This document shows positions 42,983 to 52,343 of a DNA stretch of 64,000 bases, in pieces (position 1 is the first letter of the stretch; each line of letters begins with the position of its first letter). Location of the stretch: positions 1 through 64,000 of the forward strand of contig JAKFFN010000055.1 in NCBI GenBank assembly GCA_036675025.1. The letters run 5' to 3'. The notes beneath the pieces were generated by a model. It saw only the letters and a list, made by a program, of their open reading frames with translations, was not told the origin of the DNA and searched no databases. Origin of the DNA: JAKFFN01 sp036675025. GTDB taxonomy: Bacteria; Sumerlaeota; Sumerlaeia; Sumerlaeales; Sumerlaeaceae. A program made the position numbers and the translations under genes.

Positions 42983-44722
42983 ATGAGAGATCCTCAAACA
43001 CGCCCTCGATTTCCCTATGCATGGTGGGCATTTGCAGTGCTTTGGTTCGCTGGGTGGCACTTGATGCATACGTGGCAGGTCTGGCTGGATCCCACAATGC
43101 GGGTGCCCGGCCCCATTGGAGACAATACGGTAATGCTCTGGAACCTTGGATGGGTGAGGCATGCCTTAAACCACGGGCATCCCGGTTTCTGGTTCGCAAA
43201 TGCGTACTACCCGGATGGCTTTCTTTTTCTCTATGGCACTCATACCTGGCTTGACGGATTCTTGGGCTGGCTGTTTTCACCGGTGTTGCCAGGTGGAATA
43301 GCCGCATCCATTTTGTGGGCCAACATAACTATGGCTTTGGCAACGGTCGTAAGCGGACTCGCTGTGATTGGGGCACTTAGAGCATGGGGAATCCGTCAGT
43401 GGCCTATCCTGATCCTGGTTGCTTCAATGGTAGTATTTTCATGGTTCAGGATGTTTGCACTGCAAGGCCATTACCATTTTTATGGAACTCAATGGATGCT
43501 TCTTTGCCTGGCATTCGTCTCCGCTTCTCGCCGCGCCTTTCTTGATCGCCATAGGCCCAAGGCCATAAACCTCATGATATGTGCCGGGCTGACGCTTGGT
43601 CTCACATTCCTTAACGACCAGACCATGGCGGTGTTTGCTGGTATTCTTGGCGGCCTGGTAATTATAAGCGGTGCAACGTCGGCGGGTGATAACCGGCTGA
43701 AGAACCTGGTTTTACCATTTTTCATCTTCTATGGTCTGTCTCTTATTCCCGCCAGTGTTCATCTTATACCGCTGGTCGTCTCGCTGGCAGATAACAGCTT
43801 AAATTATAACGTAAGCCTGGATACTCCTCGTCTTGTTGATGCAACCAGCTTGATTATACCGCCCGAGATCAGTTGGCTCGGCTTTCAGATATCCGGGCTG
43901 CGGGAAGGCTACGGATTTACTTGGGCGGAGGGTACTTATCTGGGCATAGTACCTATCTCACTTCTGCTGGTCATCACCTTTGGTGCAATACGGTATATTC
44001 TCAAAAAGCCCGGCGAGCGTCCACAGTATCTGCGCGTGAGTTTTTACTCGGCATTGCTAGCGTGGCTGTTCATCCTGCTGGCAATGGGTGATACATTGAT
44101 GCTGGGTCGCGACCAGTTCAATGCGATGCCAGGGCGGCTTTTGCGGCAGATTCCTGTGTTAAACAATATCCGTCTGCCGCAGCGCTGGGTCTGGCCAGCT
44201 CACCTGTGTATTGCACTTGGCGGAGCCTCAGTCCTTGCGCTGGCCATACAGGCTAAGAAACAGTCCTGGCTCCGTTGGCTACCATTGGCGATAGCTGTAA
44301 TACCAGCCCTGGAAGCTATCAGGTATCCCGCTGTAGCCCCGGTAGATTACAGAAACGACGCCTTTCTTCGTCCGCCCGGCCTGATTGAAGCTGTGCAAAA
44401 GCACTATACGGGTGGGGGAGTGCTTGTAATGCCGCCGGAAATAGCGTATGCGCATTCAAACGTCTTCCAGTTCCAGTGGGGCTATGACATTCCGGTTACC
44501 GTAGCCTACACAGCCCGAATGCCGTTTAAGATACAGGAACTCCCATGGAAGGGTCGCGTTTGGACACTAGAAACCGCTGAGTGGCTCCAGAAGAAAGACG
44601 TCACCATGATCGTCTTCGCTTTTCACGATGGCAAGGTACTGGAGTATCAGTCGTGGCTTACAGAAGCCAGGAAAGCAGTACCGGGAGTTATTGTTCTGAA
44701 CAGGTTTGGTGAAGCGATATAA
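42983..44722 (+). CDS. Polytopic membrane protein (GT-C/YfhO-like)
   Basis: 579 residues with about eleven hydrophobic helices (AWWAFAVLWFAGWHLM, ILVASMVVFSWFRMFALQGH, LVLPFFIFYGLSLIPASVHL). The first loop has an acidic/aromatic segment (GDNTVMLWNLGWVRHALN, YYPDGFLFLYGTH). That pattern, plus a soluble C-terminus (VLVMPPEIAYAHSNVFQFQW, GVIVLNRFGEA), resembles GT-C glycosyltransferases and YfhO-type proteins. No catalytic motif can be assigned firmly. It is divergent from the L25 gene. Confidence 0.65.
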   Translation: MRDPQTRPRFPYAWWAFAVLWFAGWHLMHTWQVWLDPTMRVPGPIGDNTVMLWNLGWVRHALNHGHPGFWFANAYYPDGFLFLYGTHTWLDGFLGWLFSPVLPGGIAASILWANITMALATVVSGLAVIGALRAWGIRQWPILILVASMVVFSWFRMFALQGHYHFYGTQWMLLCLAFVSASRRAFLDRHRPKAINLMICAGLTLGLTFLNDQTMAVFAGILGGLVIISGATSAGDNRLKNLVLPFFIFYGLSLIPASVHLIPLVVSLADNSLNYNVSLDTPRLVDATSLIIPPEISWLGFQISGLREGYGFTWAEGTYLGIVPISLLLVITFGAIRYILKKPGERPQYLRVSFYSALLAWLFILLAMGDTLMLGRDQFNAMPGRLLRQIPVLNNIRLPQRWVWPAHLCIALGGASVLALAIQAKKQSWLRWLPLAIAVIPALEAIRYPAVAPVDYRNDAFLRPPGLIEAVQKHYTGGGVLVMPPEIAYAHSNVFQFQWGYDIPVTVAYTARMPFKIQELPWKGRVWTLETAEWLQKKDVTMIVFAFHDGKVLEYQSWLTEARKAVPGVIVLNRFGEAI

Positions 44723-44737
44723 CCGAAAGTCCTTCGA

Positions 44738-45784
44738 TTACTTTCTTTCATCCTCTTCAATATAGCTTTCGGACTCAGAATCGGGGAACTTATCATGTCC
44801 CGGTAATTCCTCAGGTTCATACCCTTCTCTACCGGCGGCCTTGTCTTCACGGCGCGCCACAAAGACGCTCGTAAGCACTGAAATCGCAAGAATTGCTGCT
44901 ATTACGCCTAGTGACACGTTAATCGGGATTTTGTACTCGCTGTGGCCAAGAAGCATTTTTACACCAACGAACGCAAGCACGAGCGCAAGCCCGTACTTCA
45001 GGTACCGGAACATGTCCATAACGCCAGCGAGCAAAAAGTACAGAGCCCTGAGACCCAGGATAGCGAAGACGTTCGACGTGTATACGATAAACGGATTGTC
45101 AGTCACCGCGAAAACAGCCGGAATCGAGTCAATCGCAAAAAGCACATCCGTCGTTTCAATAACGAGCAGCACGATGAACAGATTCGTAACGAAGGTCTTG
45201 CCGTCTTTTTTGATCAGGAACTTCTGACCGTAGTCACCTTCCGCAACTGGCAACAGACGGCGAGCCAGTTTATAAACAAAACCTTCGGAGGGATCAGCTT
45301 CAGCCGGGTCGTGGATGGCCATTTTAATACCGGTAAGTATTAGAAGGACGCCAAACACATAGAGTATCCAACTAAAGTTGGTGATCAGGGCGGCGCCCGC
45401 TGCGATCATTGCGCCGCGCAGTAGCAACGCCCCGAGAATACCCCAGAATAACAACCGGTGCTGGTATTTTGGAGCAATATTAAAGTAAGTAAAGAGCATG
45501 ACGAACACAAAAATGTTGTCAACACTTAGAGACTTTTCGAGCAGGTAGCCGGCAAGAAACTCATGGCCGATTTGTGGGCCGTATTCGTAATACAGCCACG
45601 CATTGAATCCCAGGGCCAGGGTTATCCAGAAGATGGTCCACCCTAACGCTTCTTTAAACCTGATAACATGGGCTTTGCGGTTAAAAACCCCAAGATCCAG
45701 GGCGAGCATGCAGAGGACGAAGAGGTTAAACAGGACCCAGGCTGTGGTAGAAAACTGTACATCAGACACGTTAGGAAGGTTCAA
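44738..45784 (-). CDS. TerC/Alx-family membrane protein
   Basis: 348 residues, about nine helices. TerC-family hallmarks: YLLEKSLSVDNIFVFVMLF and ETTDVLFAIDSIPAVFAVT with the paired acidic residues in membrane. Relatives export Mn2+ or couple to secreted-metalloprotein loading. The start is TTG at 45784 with AGGA upstream; an ATG just before is out of frame. The C-terminus is highly charged. No yybP-ykoY-like leader is evident in the 60-nt gap. Confidence 0.93.
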   Translation of the reverse strand: MNLPNVSDVQFSTTAWVLFNLFVLCMLALDLGVFNRKAHVIRFKEALGWTIFWITLALGFNAWLYYEYGPQIGHEFLAGYLLEKSLSVDNIFVFVMLFTYFNIAPKYQHRLLFWGILGALLLRGAMIAAGAALITNFSWILYVFGVLLILTGIKMAIHDPAEADPSEGFVYKLARRLLPVAEGDYGQKFLIKKDGKTFVTNLFIVLLVIETTDVLFAIDSIPAVFAVTDNPFIVYTSNVFAILGLRALYFLLAGVMDMFRYLKYGLALVLAFVGVKMLLGHSEYKIPINVSLGVIAAILAISVLTSVFVARREDKAAGREGYEPEELPGHDKFPDSESESYIEEDERK

Positions 45785-45844
45785 GCGGGCAGGTCCTGGT
45801 CATGGTATTGTGTGGTAATACTTATCCGCAAAAATTCGCGGATG

Positions 45845-46450
45845 TTATTTTGACGTCAGGGCGTTTAGCAGGTCAGCCTGAATTTTCTTCATGGCCTGCC
45901 CCCTGTGGCTGATCGAATTCTTAGTCTCCGCATCCAACTCTGCAAGAGTCTGTGTGCTACTTCCCACGAGGAAAACCGGGTCGTAGCCAAAGCCATGGGA
46001 ACCACGAGGCTCAAAAGCTATCCGTCCTTCCAGCACCCCCGTTTGTTCGAGCCGGGTACCGTCAGGCAAAGAGACGCATACAGCACAAACAAATCGTGCC
46101 GACCTATCCTCGCTTCCGGATTCTCTCACTTCCGTCAGCAGCTTTTCAATACGCTCCTTGTCCGTTGGTGCGTAACGGGCCGAATATACACCAGGGCGTC
46201 CGCCCAAGGCATCCACCACCAGCCCGGAATCATCAGCCAGGGCCAACAGCCCCGTATGACTTGCGTAATAGTCGGCCTTTAGCCGGGCGTTCTCCTCAAA
46301 AGTACTACCAGTCTCTTCGGGATCATCGATTTGCGGGAAATCTGCAGCGCAGTAAATCTTACCGCTAAATCGATTTTCGAGGATTTCACGGATTTCTTTT
46401 AGCTTTTTGGGGTTGTTTGTTGCAAGGAGCAGGTCGTTAAGGGCTGACAT
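45845..46450 (-). CDS. rdgB: XTP/dITP diphosphatase (RdgB/HAM1)
   Basis: 201 residues. House-cleaning pyrophosphatase that removes non-canonical purine triphosphates. Motifs: LLATNNPKKLKEIREIL, FEENARLKADYYASHTGLLA, ADDSGLVVDALGGRPGVYSA and FVCAVCVSLPDG, ending SHGFGYDPVFLVG and SHRGQAMKKI. The family length is normal. The start ATG at 46450 is divergent from the lipoprotein gene, 26 nt away, so their promoters must overlap. Confidence 0.96.
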   Translation of the reverse strand: MSALNDLLLATNNPKKLKEIREILENRFSGKIYCAADFPQIDDPEETGSTFEENARLKADYYASHTGLLALADDSGLVVDALGGRPGVYSARYAPTDKERIEKLLTEVRESGSEDRSARFVCAVCVSLPDGTRLEQTGVLEGRIAFEPRGSHGFGYDPVFLVGSSTQTLAELDAETKNSISHRGQAMKKIQADLLNALTSK

Positions 46451-46476
46451 ATAGGCACCTGGGAGAACAAAAGGTT

Positions 46477-48501
46477 ATGATTAACAAACCATTACTAGTT
46501 CAGCAGCACCTCGACTATTTCCGTAGCAACACGATGGCTATGCTGCTAATCGTGCTTTGCTTCATGATTTCCGGGTGCGATACCCAACCTGAAGCCACTG
46601 GTTTAGGATCAGTAGCTGGCACCGTACAACTGGCTGCTCCTGACCCTGGCACAGGCCACGCCGGTGTACTCGTATACCTTGCAGGAACACCTTACCAGGC
46701 AAGAACGGATCAGCAGGGGCGGTATCGCATTGACGGTGTTCCCGCAGGCACCTACGATCTGGCGGCAGAAAAATCCGGGTTTCAGGGGCAGATTATTGAA
46801 GGCATTCAGGTCAACCCGGCCGTTCACGGCGCTGAGTCGCCAATGCAGCCCGCACCGGCAACGCTCGCCGCGGCCGCAGTCGCTCAAACGTCTCCTACAG
46901 AAACACTTAGCACTTTACGGGGCCGGGTCCTGCTGCAGGATATGGTGGATGAAAATGGCGGCGTTCGGGTGGAAGTCGATGGCACTGCTTTTGTAACAGT
47001 CAGCAGTAGCGACGGACAATACCGGCTCGTGAACGTCGATCCCGGCAGTTACACCCTTAGCTATTTTAAAGAAGGTTTCCGCCCATATACCAGTGATCCC
47101 ATAGAAGTAACCTCTGGCGTCCTGGAATTAAATGAAGTCGCATTGGAATTGCAGCAGCCGGGCGATCCGATTTCACCAGCACTTACCGCGGCGGCAGTGG
47201 CTGCCCGTACTGCGGCATCTGCTCCCGTCGGACCTCCACCTGGTCCGGCAGAACCCCGCAGTATCGTCGGGCTTGTAGAGCTTATCGGTCCTGATGGCCA
47301 GGTCAGCAGCAGTTTTGAGAACGTGACAGTCGCTATCAATGGCACAGACAACATCGCAGAGGTAAACGACCAGGGACAGTTCCGGTTTGATAATCTTACC
47401 TCCGGAACCTATACGATTATCGGCACTATGGAAAATGGACCGATGGTGCAAATCCCGGTCGACCTGGAAAACCAGCGTTCTGCTTCTGTGACGGTAAAAC
47501 TGAACCAGTCTGCTGCTGCAGCACAAACAGTTGGATCCATTTCAGGCACAGTCGTACTGGTTGATGCCGAAGACCAGCCCCTGGACAGTTCCGCTGGCGT
47601 ACAGGTCGCTGTTACGGGCACACAACTTATTGCCACGACTGCAGCTGATGGCAGTTTTACCTTAACAAATGTTCCCTCAGGAACCCACACTCTTTCTGCT
47701 ACGCGCGACACCTTTGAACCAGCCCAGGTTCCAGACGTTGTTGTGGCGGCTCAGGCTCCTGCTAATGTAGGTGAAGTTCGCCTGATGCAGACGGTAGATC
47801 GGCCCCGCGTCGTATCAACCGATCCTGCTGATAACGCCCGAGATGTCGTAGTCGGATTCGATCTGCCGATCCAGGTGAAATTCAGCGCTCGAATGAATCC
47901 TGCCTCGGTGCGAAGTGCAATCTCATTAACACCATCAACGCCCTTTACGGCTTTAATAGGCAAGGGATTGGGAGCTGGCGCGGATGACGATACTCTCATC
48001 ATTAATCTCTCCAATGACGACTCTAACAATCCTATCCAGTTCGGCGCCAACTATCGCATTACCATTGATGATACGGCAGAAAGCATGGAAGGCGTAGCCA
48101 TGGCTGAGCCCTACACGTTCTCATTCCGGACGGCTAGCCCGGGTGTTATCCAGACGTCACCGGCAAATGGAGAAGACAGGGCGTATGTTGATCAGCTTGA
48201 AAATCCTGTCCTGATAACATTCAATACCCGGCTGGACCCGGAGACCATTAATGAACGCAACATAAGGGTTCGGCCTGACAATGGGCTGAGTGTAGCTACG
48301 ACCTATACCAACTCCGACGCTAACGGCTGGACAACAATTCGCGTCGCCACGCAGTGGCAGGCAAACACCGCTTACACCGTTACTGTGTCGCGGCGTGTGA
48401 AGGCTTTCAATGGCCAAACCCTCGGCAATACTCCGTTCACACTCAGGTTTAGAACGGCACCCATGGAAATTATGACGATGCCAATCCTGGAAACACGGTA
48501 A
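46477..48501 (+). CDS. Lipoprotein with carboxypeptidase-regulatory-like and Ig-like (SbsA) domains
   Basis: 674 residues. The N-terminus carries a lipobox (MISGCD; Cys ~34) after a hydrophobic helix (MAMLLIVLCF). Four carboxypeptidase-regulatory-like beta modules follow (TDQQGRYRIDGVPAGTYDL, SSDGQYRLVNVDPGSYTL, NDQGQFRFDNLTSGTYTI, AADGSFTLTNVPSGTHTL). Two Big_5/SbsA-like Ig domains come last (VVSTDPADNARDVV and GVIQTSPANGEDRAYVDQ). A TATAAT-free intergenic gap precedes it. Presumably an outer-membrane lipoprotein with a structural or binding role; no enzyme motif seen. Confidence 0.88.
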   Translation: MINKPLLVQQHLDYFRSNTMAMLLIVLCFMISGCDTQPEATGLGSVAGTVQLAAPDPGTGHAGVLVYLAGTPYQARTDQQGRYRIDGVPAGTYDLAAEKSGFQGQIIEGIQVNPAVHGAESPMQPAPATLAAAAVAQTSPTETLSTLRGRVLLQDMVDENGGVRVEVDGTAFVTVSSSDGQYRLVNVDPGSYTLSYFKEGFRPYTSDPIEVTSGVLELNEVALELQQPGDPISPALTAAAVAARTAASAPVGPPPGPAEPRSIVGLVELIGPDGQVSSSFENVTVAINGTDNIAEVNDQGQFRFDNLTSGTYTIIGTMENGPMVQIPVDLENQRSASVTVKLNQSAAAAQTVGSISGTVVLVDAEDQPLDSSAGVQVAVTGTQLIATTAADGSFTLTNVPSGTHTLSATRDTFEPAQVPDVVVAAQAPANVGEVRLMQTVDRPRVVSTDPADNARDVVVGFDLPIQVKFSARMNPASVRSAISLTPSTPFTALIGKGLGAGADDDTLIINLSNDDSNNPIQFGANYRITIDDTAESMEGVAMAEPYTFSFRTASPGVIQTSPANGEDRAYVDQLENPVLITFNTRLDPETINERNIRVRPDNGLSVATTYTNSDANGWTTIRVATQWQANTAYTVTVSRRVKAFNGQTLGNTPFTLRFRTAPMEIMTMPILETR

Positions 48502-48728
48502 GCCGATAAGAAAATTACTACTGGTAAAGTTAATTTGCTAAAAGTTTCTTTATCTATTAGCAAAGTATTGAAAGTGCCGATCAGCGATGTATGCCGTTTT
48601 AGTGCATCGCATAACCAAATGCACTTGTTGCAGATGCAAAAGGTGAAGATTCAATTGCAGGATCGCGTGGTATCATCCGGTGCTATACCGGTCCAAGAGA
48701 GTCAGCAGACTAACAACGTTGAGAGAAC

Positions 48729-49199
48729 ATGATAGAATTTGATAAGATGATAGATGAGTCGCGCATCATTGATTTAAAAGCGACTACAAAAGAAGAAGCC
48801 TTGCGTGAACTGGTAGATGTCCTGGCCACATCACCTGATGTTTCCGATAAGGAAGAGCTGCTGACCGCGATTTTTGAACGCGAAAAGGTGATCTCAACCG
48901 GCGTAGGAATCGAAGTGGCGCTGCCACACGTGAAAATTCCTTCTGTTAAGAATTTCGTAATCGCCATTGGCCGCAGCCATAAAGGCATCGACTTCGAGTC
49001 TCTCGACGACAAGCCAGTGTACATTGTTGTGATGATAGGCGCAAATGATAAACAGGCCGGAGATTTTCTAAAGGTCTTGGCCCGGCTGGTTCTTAAGCTG
49101 AAGAACCGCACTTTCCGCAAACAGGTTATGTTTGCTCCCAACCCTAAGCGCATTAAAGAGTTGTTTGTAAGCGACGAAGTTCTGGGAGACGAAGAATAA
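48729..49199 (+). CDS. PTS EIIA domain protein (fructose/Ntr type)
   Basis: 156 residues, a lone EIIA-2 domain with active-site His67 in VEVALPHVKIPS. Strands and GVGIEVALPH plus DLKATTKEEALREL fit the PtsN/FruA IIA family. No EI, HPr, EIIB or EIIC is present here, so it may be an Ntr-type regulator phosphorylated by a distant chain. It ends TAA directly followed by the TTG start of the phosphorylase gene, so the two are translationally coupled. Confidence 0.9.
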   Translation: MIEFDKMIDESRIIDLKATTKEEALRELVDVLATSPDVSDKEELLTAIFEREKVISTGVGIEVALPHVKIPSVKNFVIAIGRSHKGIDFESLDDKPVYIVVMIGANDKQAGDFLKVLARLVLKLKNRTFRKQVMFAPNPKRIKELFVSDEVLGDEE

Positions 49200-50075
49200 T
49201 TGAGCTCAGCATCCGCTGACTCCGCCAATGCCTCTGAGCATGCTGCGGTTGAGGTGGCCGCGGATGAAATACGCCGACAATTGCCAGGCGCAAACAGAGC
49301 AACTGTCCTTGTAATAGCAGGAAGCGGTCTGGGCGGATTTGTTAAATCCATTTCCGCTTCTTCTGAACTAGCATACGATGCAATTTTTGGAATTGGCGGC
49401 AGCACTGTGGCGGGTCACGCCGGACGCCTTATGGTCGCCGAGGCAGGCGATATGCACACCCCGTTGCTGGTAATGAGTGGGCGCAGGCATTTATATGAAG
49501 GACTTACAGCTGCCGAGGCCGCAAGGCTGCCAAGGGCCGTCATGCTTGCGTTTCCGCAAATTAAACGCGTGGTGGTCAGCAATGCGGCCGGTGGCTTAAA
49601 CCCGACCTTTTCCGTAGGCGATCTGATGGTCATTTCCGATCATGTTAACTGGATGTTTAAGAACCCGCTGGTCGGCCCGAATAGTGATGCATGGGGTCCC
49701 CGTTTCCCCGATGCCAGTGACATCTATAGCCGCTGCTTGCGCGAACTGGCCGTTGCTACTGCTACTGAGCATAACATTCCGCTACGTCACGGGGTATACG
49801 TGGCCATGCACGGCCCCAGCTACGAGACCCGGGCCGAAATCAATATGCTCCGTAATATCTTAGGGGCGGACGCGGTCGGAATGAGTACTGTGCCCGAGGC
49901 ACTTATCGCCGCACATATGGGCAGGGAAGTGCTGGGCATCAGCTTTATATCCAACCTGCTCGTAAACCCCGCAGTTACCACGCATAAAGAAGTTGTCGAA
50001 AATGCCCGTCTGGTAGAAGAAAAGTTCAGCAAGCTGCTGACAGCGCTGCTGCCAGAATTACACCAGCCAATATGA
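49200..50075 (+). CDS. punA: Purine nucleoside phosphorylase (class I)
   Basis: 291 residues. Phosphorolysis of inosine/guanosine-type nucleosides. Signatures: VIAGSGLGGFV, AGHAGRLMVAEAGD, MSGRRHLYEGL, VVSNAAGGLNPTFSVGDL, HVYVAMHGPSYET-like YVAMHGPSYETRAEIN and GADAVGMSTVPEALIAAHMG. The TTG start abuts the upstream stop; an N-terminal ~25-residue extension is rich in Ser/Ala and poorly conserved. Followed by rpsO after ~110 nt. Confidence 0.95.
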   Translation: MSSASADSANASEHAAVEVAADEIRRQLPGANRATVLVIAGSGLGGFVKSISASSELAYDAIFGIGGSTVAGHAGRLMVAEAGDMHTPLLVMSGRRHLYEGLTAAEAARLPRAVMLAFPQIKRVVVSNAAGGLNPTFSVGDLMVISDHVNWMFKNPLVGPNSDAWGPRFPDASDIYSRCLRELAVATATEHNIPLRHGVYVAMHGPSYETRAEINMLRNILGADAVGMSTVPEALIAAHMGREVLGISFISNLLVNPAVTTHKEVVENARLVEEKFSKLLTALLPELHQPI

Positions 50076-50187
50076 AGGTTTTGCGGCCCTAAGCCGTATA
50101 TGCCCCCTGAATCTCTTACTCGGAGAATCGCTGTCACCCGGCGATACCCTGGGTTTGAGACAATTTCCAGAAAGATTGGGTGAAACC

Positions 50188-50457
50188 ATGAGCGTTACTG
50201 CGGATAAGAAGCAGGAGATTATCTCCACTAACAAGACGCATGACACAGATACCGGCTCGCCGGAAGTCCAGGTCGCAATCCTCACAGAGCGGATCAAAAA
50301 CCTGACGGAGCATTTTAAGACGCACAAGAAAGACCACCATAGCCGTCGCGGTCTTCTCATGCTGGTCGGTCAGCGTAAGAGCATGCTGAACTACCTGAAA
50401 AAGAAAGACATCGAGCGTTACCGCGCACTGATCGAGAAGCTGGGTCTGCGTAAGTAA
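50188..50457 (+). CDS. rpsO: Ribosomal protein uS15
   Basis: 89 residues, the standard S15 length, from ATG 50188 (an upstream in-frame TTG would add eleven alien residues). Motifs: NKTHDTDTGSPEVQVAILTE, LTEHFKTHKKDHHSRRGLL and LVGQRKSMLNYLKKKDIERY. It binds 16S rRNA helix h22 and the central domain. A strong terminator follows. The ~110-nt leader could host autoregulation but I see no clear structure. Confidence 0.97.
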   Translation: MSVTADKKQEIISTNKTHDTDTGSPEVQVAILTERIKNLTEHFKTHKKDHHSRRGLLMLVGQRKSMLNYLKKKDIERYRALIEKLGLRK

Positions 50458-50473
50458 GGTTTAAAGTAACAAT

Positions 50474-50516
50474 AAAGCGGGCGTCGTCTCATTGAGACAA
50501 CGCCCGCTTTTTATTT
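50474..50516 (+). terminator. Terminator after rpsO, probably bidirectional
   Basis: AAAGCGGGCGT / ACGCCCGCTTT stem with inner GTCTC / GAGAC and ATT loop, followed by TTTTATTTC. On the minus strand it also ends in a T-rich stretch and could serve the redoxin gene. Confidence 0.93.
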
Positions 50517-50568
50517 CTACCTGAATCCTGCTGTTATGTCAGCAAGCTTAGAAAACAGCGGTTATCGC

Positions 50569-51183
50569 TTAGTTCTTGGCCAGGTGCACGCCACAGCCAT
50601 ACGGCTTGGTTTTAGTCGTAGCAGGAACCTCGCCTTTACTGGCCGCTTCCACGGCCTGTGCTACGTAGTTCGTTGCAGAGGCGTCTTTCGACACGTCGGG
50701 AGATGGATTGTCATTTAACGCGCCGTCATAAACGACGTTGCCTTCCTTATTGATCACAAACATATGAGGAGTCGTTTTCGCTCCCAATGCCCTGGCAATG
50801 GTTCCCGAGGTATCAACCAGCGTCGGATACGTAATGCTGTACTTGTCAGAAACGGCTTTGGAGTCCGCTGCGGTATTATAGTGTCCGCTATTAACCGCCA
50901 GGTAAACTCCGCCCTTGTCCTGCACGCTCTTTGCAAGGTTCTGCATGATCTTTTGCTCATATCGGGGAACCATAAATGGACAGCCTGATTTACCCGTTAC
51001 CGGGCTTCCAGGATTAGTAAACTCCAGCACCACAACCTTGCCGTTGTAATCAGATAGCGAGTGTGTTTTGCCCTCTGCATCCTGGCCGCTGAATTCTGGA
51101 GCCTTTTTCAAATCCTGGGCCGGTGCAAGGGCTAGAAGAGAGAAGATAGATACTGCACCAAGGGTACGTTGAAGCACTTTCAT
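50569..51183 (-). CDS. Exported redoxin/AhpC-TSA-like protein
   Basis: 204 residues with signal peptide (MKVLQRTLGAVSIFSLLALA, cleavage after APA). Thioredoxin-fold redoxin: FSGQDAEGKTHSLSDYNGKV, VVLEFTNPGSPVTGKSGCPF (a single active-region Cys), AVNSGHYNTAADSKAV and TTPHMFVINKEGNVVYDGA. The C-terminal TKPYGCGVHLA motif recurs in this thioredoxin-like subfamily. It may be a periplasmic peroxidase or thiol carrier; the CxxC pair is not present in standard form. Confidence 0.85.
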   Translation of the reverse strand: MKVLQRTLGAVSIFSLLALAPAQDLKKAPEFSGQDAEGKTHSLSDYNGKVVVLEFTNPGSPVTGKSGCPFMVPRYEQKIMQNLAKSVQDKGGVYLAVNSGHYNTAADSKAVSDKYSITYPTLVDTSGTIARALGAKTTPHMFVINKEGNVVYDGALNDNPSPDVSKDASATNYVAQAVEAASKGEVPATTKTKPYGCGVHLAKN

Positions 51184-51251
51184 AGAGGTGTCCTCCTGGA
51201 CTGTATTAAACTGTAACTATCCCCGCTAGTTTGAGGGTGAAAAGAGAATGC

Positions 51252-52337
51252 ATGTTCCGTGACATCCGCATGGCAGGTACGATTTCCATAAGGGGCATTT
51301 TCCTGTGCTGCGTGTTAAGTATGTTTGTTTTATCAGGCCTGGTGGCTCAGAAACCACCTGTTGTCCTGGAACAACGGCTGCTTCGGGTGGAAGCCCCTGC
51401 CGAAAATGAGAAGTATGCAAAATCCGTCCTCAGTCATGCCACCGCTGCTCTACGTATCGTAAATGATCAGGCTGGCGAGGCCATGCACATTCCCATTACG
51501 TTTGAAGTAGTCCCTACCGAGAAGGAATTTCTGACCCGGGCCGGTGGAGTTGGCGAAAACTCCCTGGCAGTATCTCTTGGCGGTCAGGCACGGGTGCTCA
51601 TCAGTCGGCCTGCTATGGCTGAATCCGGCTCTGACAAGATCAGGCAGGTGCTTGTTCATGAGCTGGCTCATGTATACCTGGACGCCAAAACAGCGGCTCC
51701 AGTGCCGCGCTGGGTGCATGAGGGCGTAGCGCAGGCGCTGGCGGGGGAATGGGCAGACGCACCCAGTGAGGGAAGAATGGCCATAGCCGCCTACACCGGC
51801 GGGCTCATTCCGCTCCGTAACCTCATAAATGGTTTTCCCTCGGATCAAACCCGGCGAGACATGGCCTACGCCCAATCCTACTCCGTGGTCAGATACCTTG
51901 TAAGAAATGACTTCGGCAATTCCCTGGCGCTCTTTCTACGCGCGATACGCGGCGAAGAGGGTAAAGATTACCTCAAGTCTTTGTCAGGCGGGATTCACCT
52001 GGAATCAGTAGATTACCGATGGAGGTCAGAGCTCCGGCACCCACGCTTCCTGTTTACCATAGTTCTCAGTAGCGGCTTTTTATGGGGTGCTGCTGCTCTG
52101 CTACTGCTGTTTGCCTACGTAGTAAAACGCCGACGCTCAAAGGTCCTGCGTCAGCAGTGGGCGCGCGAGGAGATGCTCGCCGCCGAATACGGGTCAATGA
52201 CCGTCCCCCATGATACACGCGAAACATGGGACCCGGAAACAGAATCAGAATTCGTTGATTACGTCGAATCAGATGAGTCATATCTCGCCGATGATGAGCC
52301 GGAAGATTCGACCGGTGATGATACCAGGTGGAGGTAG
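51252..52337 (+). CDS. Membrane-anchored zincin peptidase (peptidase MA-like)
   Basis: 361 residues from ATG 51252 (a TTG seven codons upstream and a later ATG are options). Signal or anchor IFLCCVLSMFVLSGLVAQ. The catalytic motif is VLVHELAHVYLD (HExxH, ~135), with a downstream Glu in PRWVHEGVAQAL as third ligand. A C-terminal transmembrane helix (FLWGAAALLLLFAYVV) is followed by a long acidic cytoplasmic tail (DYVESDESYLADDEPEDSTG). Likely periplasmic proteolysis. A small membrane protein gene follows 6 nt later. Confidence 0.82.
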   Translation: MFRDIRMAGTISIRGIFLCCVLSMFVLSGLVAQKPPVVLEQRLLRVEAPAENEKYAKSVLSHATAALRIVNDQAGEAMHIPITFEVVPTEKEFLTRAGGVGENSLAVSLGGQARVLISRPAMAESGSDKIRQVLVHELAHVYLDAKTAAPVPRWVHEGVAQALAGEWADAPSEGRMAIAAYTGGLIPLRNLINGFPSDQTRRDMAYAQSYSVVRYLVRNDFGNSLALFLRAIRGEEGKDYLKSLSGGIHLESVDYRWRSELRHPRFLFTIVLSSGFLWGAAALLLLFAYVVKRRRSKVLRQQWAREEMLAAEYGSMTVPHDTRETWDPETESEFVDYVESDESYLADDEPEDSTGDDTRWR

Positions 52338-52343
52338 CGAGTC

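Noticed and set aside
45785..45844. Possible yybP-ykoY manganese riboswitch before the TerC-type gene
   Set aside because: The gap is only 60 nt and shows only one simple hairpin (ATCCGC/GCGGAT); the expected multi-branched conserved structure is absent.
48535..48732. 65-codon frame ending with ATGA overlap onto the EIIA start
   Set aside because: The overlap is suggestive, but the peptide has low-quality composition, a TTG start without a ribosome binding site and no motif.
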